Of a stretch of DNA of 64,000 nucleotides, positions 26,620-34,555 are shown in pieces. A program made the position numbers and the translations under genes. Within the stretch, counting starts at the first letter, position 1; every line of letters begins with the position of its first letter. The notes below the pieces were generated by a model. It had not been told where the DNA came from, ran no database searches, and saw only the letters and a program-made list of their open reading frames with translations. Source of the stretch: Cellvibrionaceae bacterium (GTDB lineage Bacteria; Pseudomonadota; Gammaproteobacteria; Pseudomonadales; Cellvibrionaceae); assembly GCA_021151825.1 (NCBI GenBank), contig JAGKWQ010000003.1:372001-436000 (forward strand). The letters run 5' to 3'.

Positions 26620-27645
26620 TCACTCGGTAGAATCTTGCAGTCGCTTCGGAACCGGCATTCCAAAATATACATACGCATTGTTGGTTAAAATCCGGCCACG
26701 CGGTGTGCGAGCCATAAACCCCTGCTGTATGAGATATGGCTCAATAACATCTTCAATAGTTCCGCGGTCTTCACTAATTGCTGCAGCCAAACTTTCCACA
26801 CCAACCGGGCCACCATCAAAATTATTTAACATCGCCATTAATAAGCGGCGGTCCATATGATCAAATCCGCGCTCATCAACATTCAGCATATTCAATGCAC
26901 TATCCGCCATTTTTGCAGTGACGGTGCCATCACCTTTCATTTCTGCATAATCGCGGACCCGGCGCAGCAAGCGATTGGCAATACGCGGTGTACCACGTGA
27001 GCGCTTAGCTACTTCGCCAGCGCCTTCATAATCCATTTTCACCCCCAGCAATGCCGCTGAACGCGCGACAATATGGGTGAGATCGGCGACATTATAGAAC
27101 TCCAGACGCTGAACAATACCAAAACGATCACGCAAAGGTGATGTCAGTAAACCAGCGCGAGTCGTTGCACCAACAAGGGTAAACTGCGGCAAATCCAACT
27201 TGATAGAGCGGGCCGCTGGCCCCTCCCCGATCATAATATCCAGTTGGAAATCTTCCATTGCAGGGTAAAGAATTTCTTCCACCACTGGACTCAAGCGGTG
27301 GATCTCGTCGATAAACAACACATCGCCCGGTTCAAGATTAGTGAGTAAAGCAGCCAGATCGCCCGCTTTTTCCAACACCGGCCCAGAAGTGCTTTTGAGC
27401 GAAACATTCATTTCGTTGGCAATGATATTTGCCAACGTAGTTTTGCCCAAACCTGGCGGGCCAAATACCAGGGTGTGATCTAATGCTTCATTGCGCTTTT
27501 TGGCGGCGCCAATAAAAATCTCCATCTGCTCGCGTACGGCAGGCTGACCAACATAATCAGCGAGGTATTTCGGGCGCACCGTGCGGTCCAGATGGTCTTC
27601 GCGTTCTTTCGCGGTGGGCGCAATCAGGCGATCAGTTTCAATCAT
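26620..27645 (-). CDS. ruvB: Holliday junction branch migration ATPase RuvB
   Basis: AAA+ motor of 341 residues. Features: LADYVGQ, Walker A GPPGLGKTTLA, Walker B VLFIDEIHRL, sensor 1 LVGATTRAG, arginine finger region SPLRDRFG and the C-terminal winged helix (DRRLLMAMLNNFDGGPVG, RGRILT). It drives branch migration with RuvA. The gene is 54 bases after ruvA. Confidence 0.98.
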   Translation of the reverse strand: MIETDRLIAPTAKEREDHLDRTVRPKYLADYVGQPAVREQMEIFIGAAKKRNEALDHTLVFGPPGLGKTTLANIIANEMNVSLKSTSGPVLEKAGDLAALLTNLEPGDVLFIDEIHRLSPVVEEILYPAMEDFQLDIMIGEGPAARSIKLDLPQFTLVGATTRAGLLTSPLRDRFGIVQRLEFYNVADLTHIVARSAALLGVKMDYEGAGEVAKRSRGTPRIANRLLRRVRDYAEMKGDGTVTAKMADSALNMLNVDERGFDHMDRRLLMAMLNNFDGGPVGVESLAAAISEDRGTIEDVIEPYLIQQGFMARTPRGRILTNNAYVYFGMPVPKRLQDSTE

Positions 27646-27699
27646 GTGGCTTTAACCCTGTAAACATGAACCCTGTGAGTTTCATTCTATGGACAAAAA

Positions 27700-28314
27700 C
27701 TAACCTGCAATACTGCGCAGGGCGATACGAATCAATTCTTCGCTTTTTGCATCCGGCTTTTGTTTGCTGGCGAGGGAAATCATTTTTGCAGCCTCTACCG
27801 GTTTATAACCCAGCGCAATCAATGCACTTTCGGCTTCCGCAAATACATCGTTATCCGTCGCAATGCTCTGAATTTCACTGTGCGCCAGCATGTCGCCTTG
27901 CGGCATATCCCAATTTTTCAGGCGGTCGCGCAATTCAATCACCAAACGCTCGGCAGTTTTTTTGCCAATGCCAGGCACTTTGGTTAGCGCATTAATATTA
28001 TCGTCACGCACGCAACGGGCAATATCGTCCGCTTCCATCCCCGATAAAATCGCAATCGCCAATTTAGGACCAACACCATTTACTTTAATTAAAGTGCGAA
28101 ACAGCGAGCGGTCACGTTGCTCGATAAAACCGAATAATTGATGCAGGTTCTCCGTAATCGATAAATGCGTGTGCAGGACGACCTCCTGCCCCAACGATGG
28201 CAAACGATAAAACGTGGTCATAGGTGCTTGTAACTCATAACCCACGCCATTTACATCCAGTAGTAAATAAGGCGGCTGCCTTTCCAGAAGAATTCCGCGC
28301 AAACGTCCGATCAT
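27700..28314 (-). CDS. ruvA: Holliday junction DNA helicase subunit RuvA
   Basis: Protein of 204 residues. The start at 28314 (MIGRLRGILLE) matches E. coli RuvA; an upstream in-frame extension to 28410 is not supported. The OB domain runs from 1 to 64. Helix-hairpin-helix motifs are FRTLIKVNGVGPKLAIAIL and ALTKVPGIGKKTAERLVIELRD, and a C-terminal RuvB-binding domain contains AESALIALGYKPVEA. ruvC, its usual upstream neighbour, is 4 kb away beyond putA. Confidence 0.97.
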   Translation of the reverse strand: MIGRLRGILLERQPPYLLLDVNGVGYELQAPMTTFYRLPSLGQEVVLHTHLSITENLHQLFGFIEQRDRSLFRTLIKVNGVGPKLAIAILSGMEADDIARCVRDDNINALTKVPGIGKKTAERLVIELRDRLKNWDMPQGDMLAHSEIQSIATDNDVFAEAESALIALGYKPVEAAKMISLASKQKPDAKSEELIRIALRSIAG

Positions 28315-28504
28315 AGAATGCTTTTCCATCAGGGCCGATAGGGCCTTCCAGGGATTAACTGTTTTTATAGACAGTATTTTGGCTGGCATTGTAATGGAGT
28401 TTAGACACAAGAGTCACCCATGCCAGCCATCACGTCAGAAATATTCCGGTTCTGGTGCCATACTTGTTCCAGATGTACGAGAAAAACCCAGAGGTAGTAA
28501 ACCT

Positions 28505-31500
28505 ATGTTTTCTTCTCGCTGTTTTTCCGCAGCTCGTTCATTGGATGACTGGCGCAAAGCTATTGGCGATCACTATCTCGTTGATGAAACGGCTTACCTC
28601 GCTGAATTGATCCGCTGGCTGGATCAGAATGAGCTACAAATCCAGCGCATCAACCAGCAAACCTTTGCCTTTTTAACCCACTGGCAACGCTCATCCGCTG
28701 CACACAATAATTGGCCGCAAGAATTCCTTCAGGCTTATGGGCTAAATACCCGCGAAGGCGTAGTGCTCATGTGTTTGGCGGAATCACTCATACGCATTCC
28801 CGATAAAGTCTCCGCTCGATCCTTTATTGCCGACAAACTCGCTTCCGCCCATTGGGAAAACCGATTGGACGAACAACAACCCTGGATGATTAATGCTTCC
28901 ACCTGGGGCCTGGTATGGGGCGAGCGATTGCTGGAACCGGTTGATAGCGCCGGCATTTTGCGAAATCTGTTGCGCCGTTTGGGTGAGCCAGTTATTCACA
29001 TTGCACTGGAAAAGGCCCTGCTCTGGTTGGCAGGTACATTTGTTTTCGCTACCGATATAAATTCAGCACAAGAACGCGCCCACGCCATCAATCGCAAAGA
29101 ACCGGAATTGCGCTGGCATTATTCATTTGATCTGTTGGGTGAAGCAGCGATCACTCACGCTGTCGCAAAACAATACCAGCACAATTATTTTTCTGCACTG
29201 GCACAACTTGCCAAAAGTGATCAAAAAGATCGCTACAGTTTATCGATAAAACTAAGCGCACTTCATCCACGCTATGAATCATTGCAACAAGAAAAAGTCA
29301 TTTCCGATTTAATTGGAACCACCACCACCCCCGGAATTTTAATGCTACTGGCACAACAAGCCCACGCAGGAAATGTTCCATTAACAATTGATGCTGAAGA
29401 ATCAGAGCGCCTTGAAATTTCCCTCGCGTTAATCGAAGCCTGTTTACGTCATCCATCGCTACAAGGTTGGAATGGTTTTGGATTGGCAGTGCAAGCCTAT
29501 TCTAAACGCGCACTGCCGGTATTGGGATTTCTCGATCAGCTCGCTGATGAGCTAAAAATTAACATCAACGTACGTTTGGTAAAAGGTGCGTATTGGGATA
29601 GCGAAATTCACTGGGCACAACGTGCGGGCCTTAGCGGCTATCCGGTATTTACGGCAAAAACTGCAACGGATATTTCTTACCTCGCCTGCGCAAAATTTTT
29701 GTTGCAAAGCCGCCATTTAAATCCGCAATTTGCGACGCACAATGCAGTGACCATGTGCAGCCTAATCGCTATGAACAAAGGTAAACCGCTGGAATTCCAG
29801 CGCCTGCAAGGAATGGGGGAATCGCTCTATCGCCAGTTACTACGCGAATACCCGCAAGTACATTGCCGGATTTATTCACCCGTAGGCAATTATGCAGAGT
29901 TATTGCCATATCTGGTGCGACGCTTATTAGAGAATGGCGCAAACAATTCTTTTATCAACCAGCTCAATAACAAAAAAATTTCGCTAGAAGATTTAGCTGA
30001 TCATCCATTAAATAAAATTGAAGAAACGTCGCGACATTTACCGTTACCGGAAGAATTGTTTCTCCATATAGATACGAATAAATCCCGCCGTAATTCCCAC
30101 GGTTTTAATATACAAATTGCCAGACAACGGGAGCAATTAATGGACACTATCAAACCCTGGTTGAATCACCAATGGGATGCCTGCCCGATAATTGGTGGCC
30201 ATTATTTAAAAACAGGCCCCACGGTGAGTATTGTTAGTCCCGCGAATAATGATGATCAGGTTGGAAGTTGCATGCAGGCTCAAGCAGAAACCGTAAAAAC
30301 TGCCATTGATCAAGCGGCAGAATTTTCCTTTCGCTGGCGGCAGCATTCCGTAAAAGACAAAGCAATATTAATAGACAAAGCCGGTGATTTATTTGAAAAA
30401 CATCGTGCAGAACTTATCGCATTGTTAATACGCGAAGCTGGCAAAACATTAAACGATGCGATTGATGAAGTGCGCGAGGCCGTAGATTTTTGTCATTACT
30501 ACGCGCAGCAAGCGCGTGAACAACTGGCTAATCCCCTACTCTTACCAGGGCCAACAGGTGAACAAAATCAATTGCTATTGGAAGGCCGCGGGATTTTTGT
30601 ATGCATCTCGCCATGGAACTTTCCGTTGGCGATTTTTACCGGCCAGATGATCGCCGCTCTGGTTTCTGGAAATACCGTGTTAGCAAAGCCAGCGAGGCAA
30701 ACGTGTTTGATTGCCTTTCGTGTTGTCGAGTTAATACTTGCTGCTGGAATTCCATCGGCGGCATTATATTTCTTACCTGGTTCCAGTGGCGAACTTAGCC
30801 CGTTATTGACCGGTGATGCACGAATTGAGGGCATTGCCTTTACTGGTTCAACACAAAGTGCGTGGGCAATTAACCGCGCATTGGCAGCGCGCGATTCCAG
30901 CATCGCCAGCCTGATTGCCGAAACCGGCGGCCAAAATGCCTTAATTGCTGATTCAACTTGCTTACCCGAACAATTGGTAAAAGATGTTATTCGCTCCGCT
31001 TTTGGTAGCGCAGGCCAGCGTTGTTCTGCACTGCGAGTTTTATTTGTGCAGGAAGAAATTGCTGATCGAGTTATTGAATTACTCAAAGGCGCTATGGCTT
31101 GTTTGATTGTTGGAAATCCTTGTGAAACCCGCACCGATATTGGCCCGGTAATCGGCAAACAAGAACAGCAAAAATTACTTACGCATATCAATAGCGCTAA
31201 AATCGAAGGCCGATTGATTACTCAAACACCGCTACCAGCCGGATTGGAGCGCGGAAGTTTTGTCGCACCGACGTTGCTCGAAATCCATAACATTAATGAA
31301 TTACAGGAAGAACATTTCGGGCCAATTTGCCATTTAATCCGCTTCCCCATTAAAAATCTGGAAAGTGTCATTGCAGATATTAATCGCACCGGTTTTGGTT
31401 TGACATTGGGAATTCACACGCGCAATGAAACAATCGGCCAGAAAATTGCTCGGGAAATAAATGTGGGCAATGTGTATATCAATCGCAATATGGTCGGCGC

Positions 31501-31678
31501 CGTGGTGGGAGTGCAACCGTTCGGAGGCTGTGGTCTTTCCGGTACCGGCCCCAAAGCGGGTGGGCCTCACTACCTGCTGCGCTTTGTGCGGGAGAAAACT
31601 GTCAGCAATTATTTAGCTGCCGTCGGTGGCAATATCCAATTGCTAACGCAAGAGCCCTCAGCACCCAACTCTGAGTGA
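28505..31678 (+). CDS. putA: Bifunctional proline dehydrogenase/L-glutamate-gamma-semialdehyde dehydrogenase PutA
   Basis: Protein of 1057 residues that oxidises proline to glutamate in two channelled steps with FAD and NAD. The proline dehydrogenase barrel (about 120-490) shows YSLSIKLSALHPRYE, DAEESERLEISL, VRLVKGAYWDSEIHWAQ and ATHNAVT. The aldehyde dehydrogenase part (about 560-1030) shows SPWNFPLAIFTGQ, FTGSTQSAW, the EETGGQN-type loop (AETGGQNAL) and catalytic Cys in GQRCSALR. There is no N-terminal ribbon-helix-helix, so it is not its own repressor. The ATG at 28505 has GAGGT upstream; an in-frame TTG at 28379 is unlikely. It leads a two-gene unit on the strand opposite to ruv. Confidence 0.95.
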   Translation: MFSSRCFSAARSLDDWRKAIGDHYLVDETAYLAELIRWLDQNELQIQRINQQTFAFLTHWQRSSAAHNNWPQEFLQAYGLNTREGVVLMCLAESLIRIPDKVSARSFIADKLASAHWENRLDEQQPWMINASTWGLVWGERLLEPVDSAGILRNLLRRLGEPVIHIALEKALLWLAGTFVFATDINSAQERAHAINRKEPELRWHYSFDLLGEAAITHAVAKQYQHNYFSALAQLAKSDQKDRYSLSIKLSALHPRYESLQQEKVISDLIGTTTTPGILMLLAQQAHAGNVPLTIDAEESERLEISLALIEACLRHPSLQGWNGFGLAVQAYSKRALPVLGFLDQLADELKININVRLVKGAYWDSEIHWAQRAGLSGYPVFTAKTATDISYLACAKFLLQSRHLNPQFATHNAVTMCSLIAMNKGKPLEFQRLQGMGESLYRQLLREYPQVHCRIYSPVGNYAELLPYLVRRLLENGANNSFINQLNNKKISLEDLADHPLNKIEETSRHLPLPEELFLHIDTNKSRRNSHGFNIQIARQREQLMDTIKPWLNHQWDACPIIGGHYLKTGPTVSIVSPANNDDQVGSCMQAQAETVKTAIDQAAEFSFRWRQHSVKDKAILIDKAGDLFEKHRAELIALLIREAGKTLNDAIDEVREAVDFCHYYAQQAREQLANPLLLPGPTGEQNQLLLEGRGIFVCISPWNFPLAIFTGQMIAALVSGNTVLAKPARQTCLIAFRVVELILAAGIPSAALYFLPGSSGELSPLLTGDARIEGIAFTGSTQSAWAINRALAARDSSIASLIAETGGQNALIADSTCLPEQLVKDVIRSAFGSAGQRCSALRVLFVQEEIADRVIELLKGAMACLIVGNPCETRTDIGPVIGKQEQQKLLTHINSAKIEGRLITQTPLPAGLERGSFVAPTLLEIHNINELQEEHFGPICHLIRFPIKNLESVIADINRTGFGLTLGIHTRNETIGQKIAREINVGNVYINRNMVGAVVGVQPFGGCGLSGTGPKAGGPHYLLRFVREKTVSNYLAAVGGNIQLLTQEPSAPNSE

Positions 31679-31685
31679 GGGATTT

Positions 31686-32279
31686 ATGAATAGCTATGTA
31701 GATATCAAATGGTATGAATGGAACCCAGGTCTGCACAATGGTGATGCAATATTGCAGGATGTGATTGCAACACTACCAGCGGCAGATTCAAAAGATATTC
31801 CCTGGTTAGTGAAATTATTTGAAAATCCTGCCAGCCCTATCGCCTTTCCTGGTGCAATTAATTTAGCTCGCCATGACGCACTGCATGTTTTACTTGGGCG
31901 CGGTTTGCGCAATCAGGATGAAGCATTTGTGATTGGTTTTACCATGGGCACCAACGATCATATTCATACATGGCAAATTTATTTTTTCCGTTGGATTATC
32001 ACGCATATTTACCCCGTGCCGTATAAACTCAGCCACCAGGATTTAATTGCATTTGAATTGGGGTTCAACTTCGGCCACACCATTTCTATGCGTAATTTGC
32101 ACTGTTTTTCTTTTGAAAAATATTCCAGCTGCAAAATAGATGACCTGCGCCATTGGCTGGGGATTAACCCAGCCAAACTCCATGCGATTTATCGATTGGA
32201 ATCACTTTTGATTGCCAACAGTCGCGCGAGCCATCGCCTGGATGTTAATGACAAACCACAACCGATGCGCCCGGTTTAA
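31686..32279 (+). CDS. Coq4-like protein
   Basis: Protein of 197 residues. It contains HDALH (His63, Asp64, His67) followed eleven residues later by Glu79, exactly the HDxxH-x11-E zinc motif of the ubiquinone-biosynthesis protein Coq4. The flanking ARHDALHVLLGRGLRNQDEAFVIGF also fits that family, and C-terminal helices follow. It starts seven bases after putA, so it is cotranscribed. PutA passes electrons to ubiquinone, so a quinone-related role is a tempting inference, but none is shown. Confidence 0.7.
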   Translation: MNSYVDIKWYEWNPGLHNGDAILQDVIATLPAADSKDIPWLVKLFENPASPIAFPGAINLARHDALHVLLGRGLRNQDEAFVIGFTMGTNDHIHTWQIYFFRWIITHIYPVPYKLSHQDLIAFELGFNFGHTISMRNLHCFSFEKYSSCKIDDLRHWLGINPAKLHAIYRLESLLIANSRASHRLDVNDKPQPMRPV

Positions 32280-32314
32280 AGGGATTGTTGATTTAAAAGG
32301 GCTACCGGAAAAAA

Positions 32315-32836
32315 TTACACAATTCGCCCACGGCGAAAGCTGGATGAGCCCGCCATACGAATTAAATGATCGCGGGTATTCGCATGGCAAAGAGCAACAG
32401 CCAAAGCATCAGCAGCATCCTCTTGAGGAGAGGCGGGAAGGCGTAACAAGGTTTTCACCATATGCTGCACCTGCAATTTATCAGCAGCACCATTGCCTAC
32501 TACCGACTGTTTTACCTTGCGCGCTTCGTATTCAGACACCGGAACATTCTGCGCGGTCGCCGCCACAATCGCGGCCCCTCTCGCCTGCCCCAGCTTTAAT
32601 GCCGAAGCCGCATTTTTGGCCATAAATACTTGCTCAATCGCCATTTCCTGCGGGCAATATTGTTCGATGATTTGAGTGAGGGAATCAAAAATAACTTTTA
32701 AGCGCGCGGGCAATTCGTCGGCGTCTTTCATACGAATTACGCCGCTGGTGACATAGTCTGATTTACTGCCAATGACATTGATAATGCCAAAGCCAGTTTT
32801 ACGGGAGCCGGGGTCGATACCGAGGATAAGCGCCAT
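32315..32836 (-). CDS. ruvC: Crossover junction endodeoxyribonuclease RuvC
   Basis: Resolvase of 173 residues, the same length as E. coli RuvC. It has the RNase H-like fold with catalytic acids in LGIDPGSRKTGFG (Asp near 7), MAIEQVFMAKNAASALKLGQARG (Glu) and the C-terminal SPQEDAADALAVALCH (two Asp). It cuts Holliday junctions migrated by RuvAB. The start at 32836 is chosen over the in-frame ATG at 32878 because it matches the family N terminus. Confidence 0.97.
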   Translation of the reverse strand: MALILGIDPGSRKTGFGIINVIGSKSDYVTSGVIRMKDADELPARLKVIFDSLTQIIEQYCPQEMAIEQVFMAKNAASALKLGQARGAAIVAATAQNVPVSEYEARKVKQSVVGNGAADKLQVQHMVKTLLRLPASPQEDAADALAVALCHANTRDHLIRMAGSSSFRRGRIV

Positions 32837-32881
32837 AGAGTTGTATCTATATACAGTGGTTGTAATGCAGTGTTGCACGGG

Positions 32882-32946
32882 AATTAAGGGGACGCAAGCA
32901 GGATTTTTTACAGCTGTCGAACTGCGTTTACCCCCTTCCCTTAATT
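32882..32946. repeat. Extended imperfect palindrome (REP/MITE-like)
   Basis: AATTAAGGGGACGCA (32882-32896) faces TGCGTTTACCCCC...CCCTTAATT (32922-32946), leaving a central loop. The outer AATTAAGGG/CCCTTAATT arms are exact. AATTAAGGGGAC ends are common in palindromic repeats mobilised by REP-associated Y1 transposases. Confidence 0.45.
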
Positions 32947-32961
32947 AGCGTTTTATTGCAT

Positions 32962-33597
32962 TTAAAAATCTGCCACCAACTGCAGGTTTATCCGTTGCCC
33001 ATCAGGAAAAGATATATGCATGGACGCCGGCTTTTGATTCTCCACTAACATCGCAGGATGCGAAAATAAACGGTATTCATTTTCGACAAAATTATAAATT
33101 TTTGCCGTTAACAACAAATGTTCACCTTGGCGATTGGTGTTGAACACCATACGAAATCGGTTTTCCAATTTCATTTCACCCTCCTTGCCTATTGCATCCA
33201 ACAACATCATGTCTGAATAAATCTCACCAGGTGTTTCAATGGAAAGGCTTACCATAACCTGTTCAGCAGCAGCGCTCGACCACCAACCCAATGCAACCAC
33301 CGCCGAACCAATCAACGCGATCGCGCTCCATAATTTATAGCGGCGCGGTTTAACCGGAGTTGGCCCATTATTTTTGGCAGAAGGTGTTATCAAGGCAGGA
33401 GCTTCCATTAAAACAGCAAGCTCCAGATTTAATGCTGCCGCTAATGCGCTCGCAGATTCCATGGATGTATCGCCAGTTCGTTCTATACGTTGCACCGTAC
33501 GCATACTTAAATCGGCAACTTCAGCCAAATGACTTTGGGTCCAGGCTCGCAGTTCACGCTCACGGCGTAATGTTTCTTTATTGATTTTCATATCCAT
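32962..33597 (-). CDS. XRE-type helix-turn-helix regulator with a transmembrane segment
   Basis: Protein of 211 residues. The XRE helix-turn-helix (about 5-60: RERELRAWTQSHLAEVADLSMRTVQRIE) is followed by a Pro/Lys linker, one transmembrane helix (about 88-106: LWSAIALIGSAVVALGWW) and a C-terminal beta-rich domain of about 100 residues that would be periplasmic. The ATG at 33597 has GAGGTG six bases upstream. One-membrane-pass XRE proteins such as RodZ are known, but the C-terminal domain here is not RodZ-like in sequence. Targets and signal are unknown; it sits between yebC and ruvC, where other genomes have no gene. Confidence 0.75.
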   Translation of the reverse strand: MDMKINKETLRRERELRAWTQSHLAEVADLSMRTVQRIERTGDTSMESASALAAALNLELAVLMEAPALITPSAKNNGPTPVKPRRYKLWSAIALIGSAVVALGWWSSAAAEQVMVSLSIETPGEIYSDMMLLDAIGKEGEMKLENRFRMVFNTNRQGEHLLLTAKIYNFVENEYRLFSHPAMLVENQKPASMHISFPDGQRINLQLVADF

Positions 33598-33618
33598 GAC
33601 ATTCACCTCGCTTGCACT

Positions 33619-33686
33619 AAAAAGCCGCCAGACTTCGCTAAATCAATCGTTTTGTATACGACAGCAATACGACATGGCGGCTTTTT
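33619..33686 (-). terminator. Long-loop terminator after yebC containing direct repeats
   Basis: AAAAAGCCGCCA (33619-33630) and TGGCGGCTTTTT (33675-33686) pair perfectly over 12 bp, with a 44-base loop. On the minus strand a T run follows, so it can end yebC. The loop holds two TGTCGTAT copies (minus strand, about 33656-33676), 11 bases apart, a possible operator for the adjacent XRE gene. Confidence 0.55.
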
Positions 33687-33704
33687 GAGCTAGCGAAGTG
33701 CTAA

Positions 33705-34448
33705 TTAACCCAGTTGCTCCATAATTTCTTCTGAAATATCAGCATTGGTGTAGACGTTTTGTACATCATCCAGATCTTCGAGTGCGTCGATTAAATTGAT
33801 AATTTTTTCGGCAGCGTCTTTATCGAGCGATACTGTCATTGAAGGAATCATTGCAAAGTCAGCAGAGGCAAACGTAAATCCAGCTGCGGTGATTGCGTCT
33901 TTCACTGCGAAGAAATCTTCGAAGGCAGTCATTACATCAGCAGAACCATCGTCATTCACTACAACATCATCGGCACCTGCCTCAAGTGCAGCTTCCATTA
34001 ATGCATTTTCATTAAAACCGGGTTCAAAACTGATTTGGCCTTTGCGTGTGAACAAATAGGAAACCGAACCGTTAGTGCCAAGATTACCACCGCGTTTATC
34101 AAATGCGTGACGCACATCACCCACGGTACGGTTACGATTATCGGTCATACATTCAACAATAAATGCAACGCCATTTACGCCGTAACCCTCGTAAGTAAGT
34201 TCTTCGTATGAATCGGATTCATTGGTGCCAGCACCACGGGCGATTGCGCGTTCAACTACATCTTTTTTGAGATTATTTAAATAGGCCTTTTCAACCGCAG
34301 CACGCAAACGCGGGTTATCCGCAGGATTGGGGCCACCTTTCGCGGCGACGGTTAATTCGCGAATAATTTTGGTGAAAACTTTCGTCCGCTTGGCATCCTG
34401 GCGCGCCTTGCGGTGTTTCATGTTAGCCCATTTGGAATGTCCGGCCAT
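33705..34448 (-). CDS. yebC: YebC/PmpR family protein (TACO1-like)
   Basis: Protein of 247 residues. It begins MAGHSKWANMKHRKARQDAKR, the family signature, and has GGPNPADNPRLR, YEGYGVNGVAFIVECMTDNRNRT and a C-terminal DALEDLDDVQNVYTNADI. Family members act as DNA-binding regulators in some bacteria, and recent work ties them to relief of ribosome stalling. The position next to aspS and ruvC is conserved in Gammaproteobacteria. Confidence 0.96.
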   Translation of the reverse strand: MAGHSKWANMKHRKARQDAKRTKVFTKIIRELTVAAKGGPNPADNPRLRAAVEKAYLNNLKKDVVERAIARGAGTNESDSYEELTYEGYGVNGVAFIVECMTDNRNRTVGDVRHAFDKRGGNLGTNGSVSYLFTRKGQISFEPGFNENALMEAALEAGADDVVVNDDGSADVMTAFEDFFAVKDAITAAGFTFASADFAMIPSMTVSLDKDAAEKIINLIDALEDLDDVQNVYTNADISEEIMEQLG

Positions 34449-34502
34449 TGATAGTTACTCCATCTTTATACAGTGCCACTAGTCCGGTTTCACAGCAGAA
34501 AT

Positions 34503-34529
34503 AAAAAAGGTGGGCATTGCCCACCCTTT
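34503..34529 (-). terminator. Intrinsic terminator after aspS
   Basis: GGTGGGC-ATT-GCCCACC (34509-34525) is flanked by T runs on the minus-strand exit. Confidence 0.85.
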
Positions 34530-34555
34530 CTTATACGAATTTAAAAATCCGTAGA

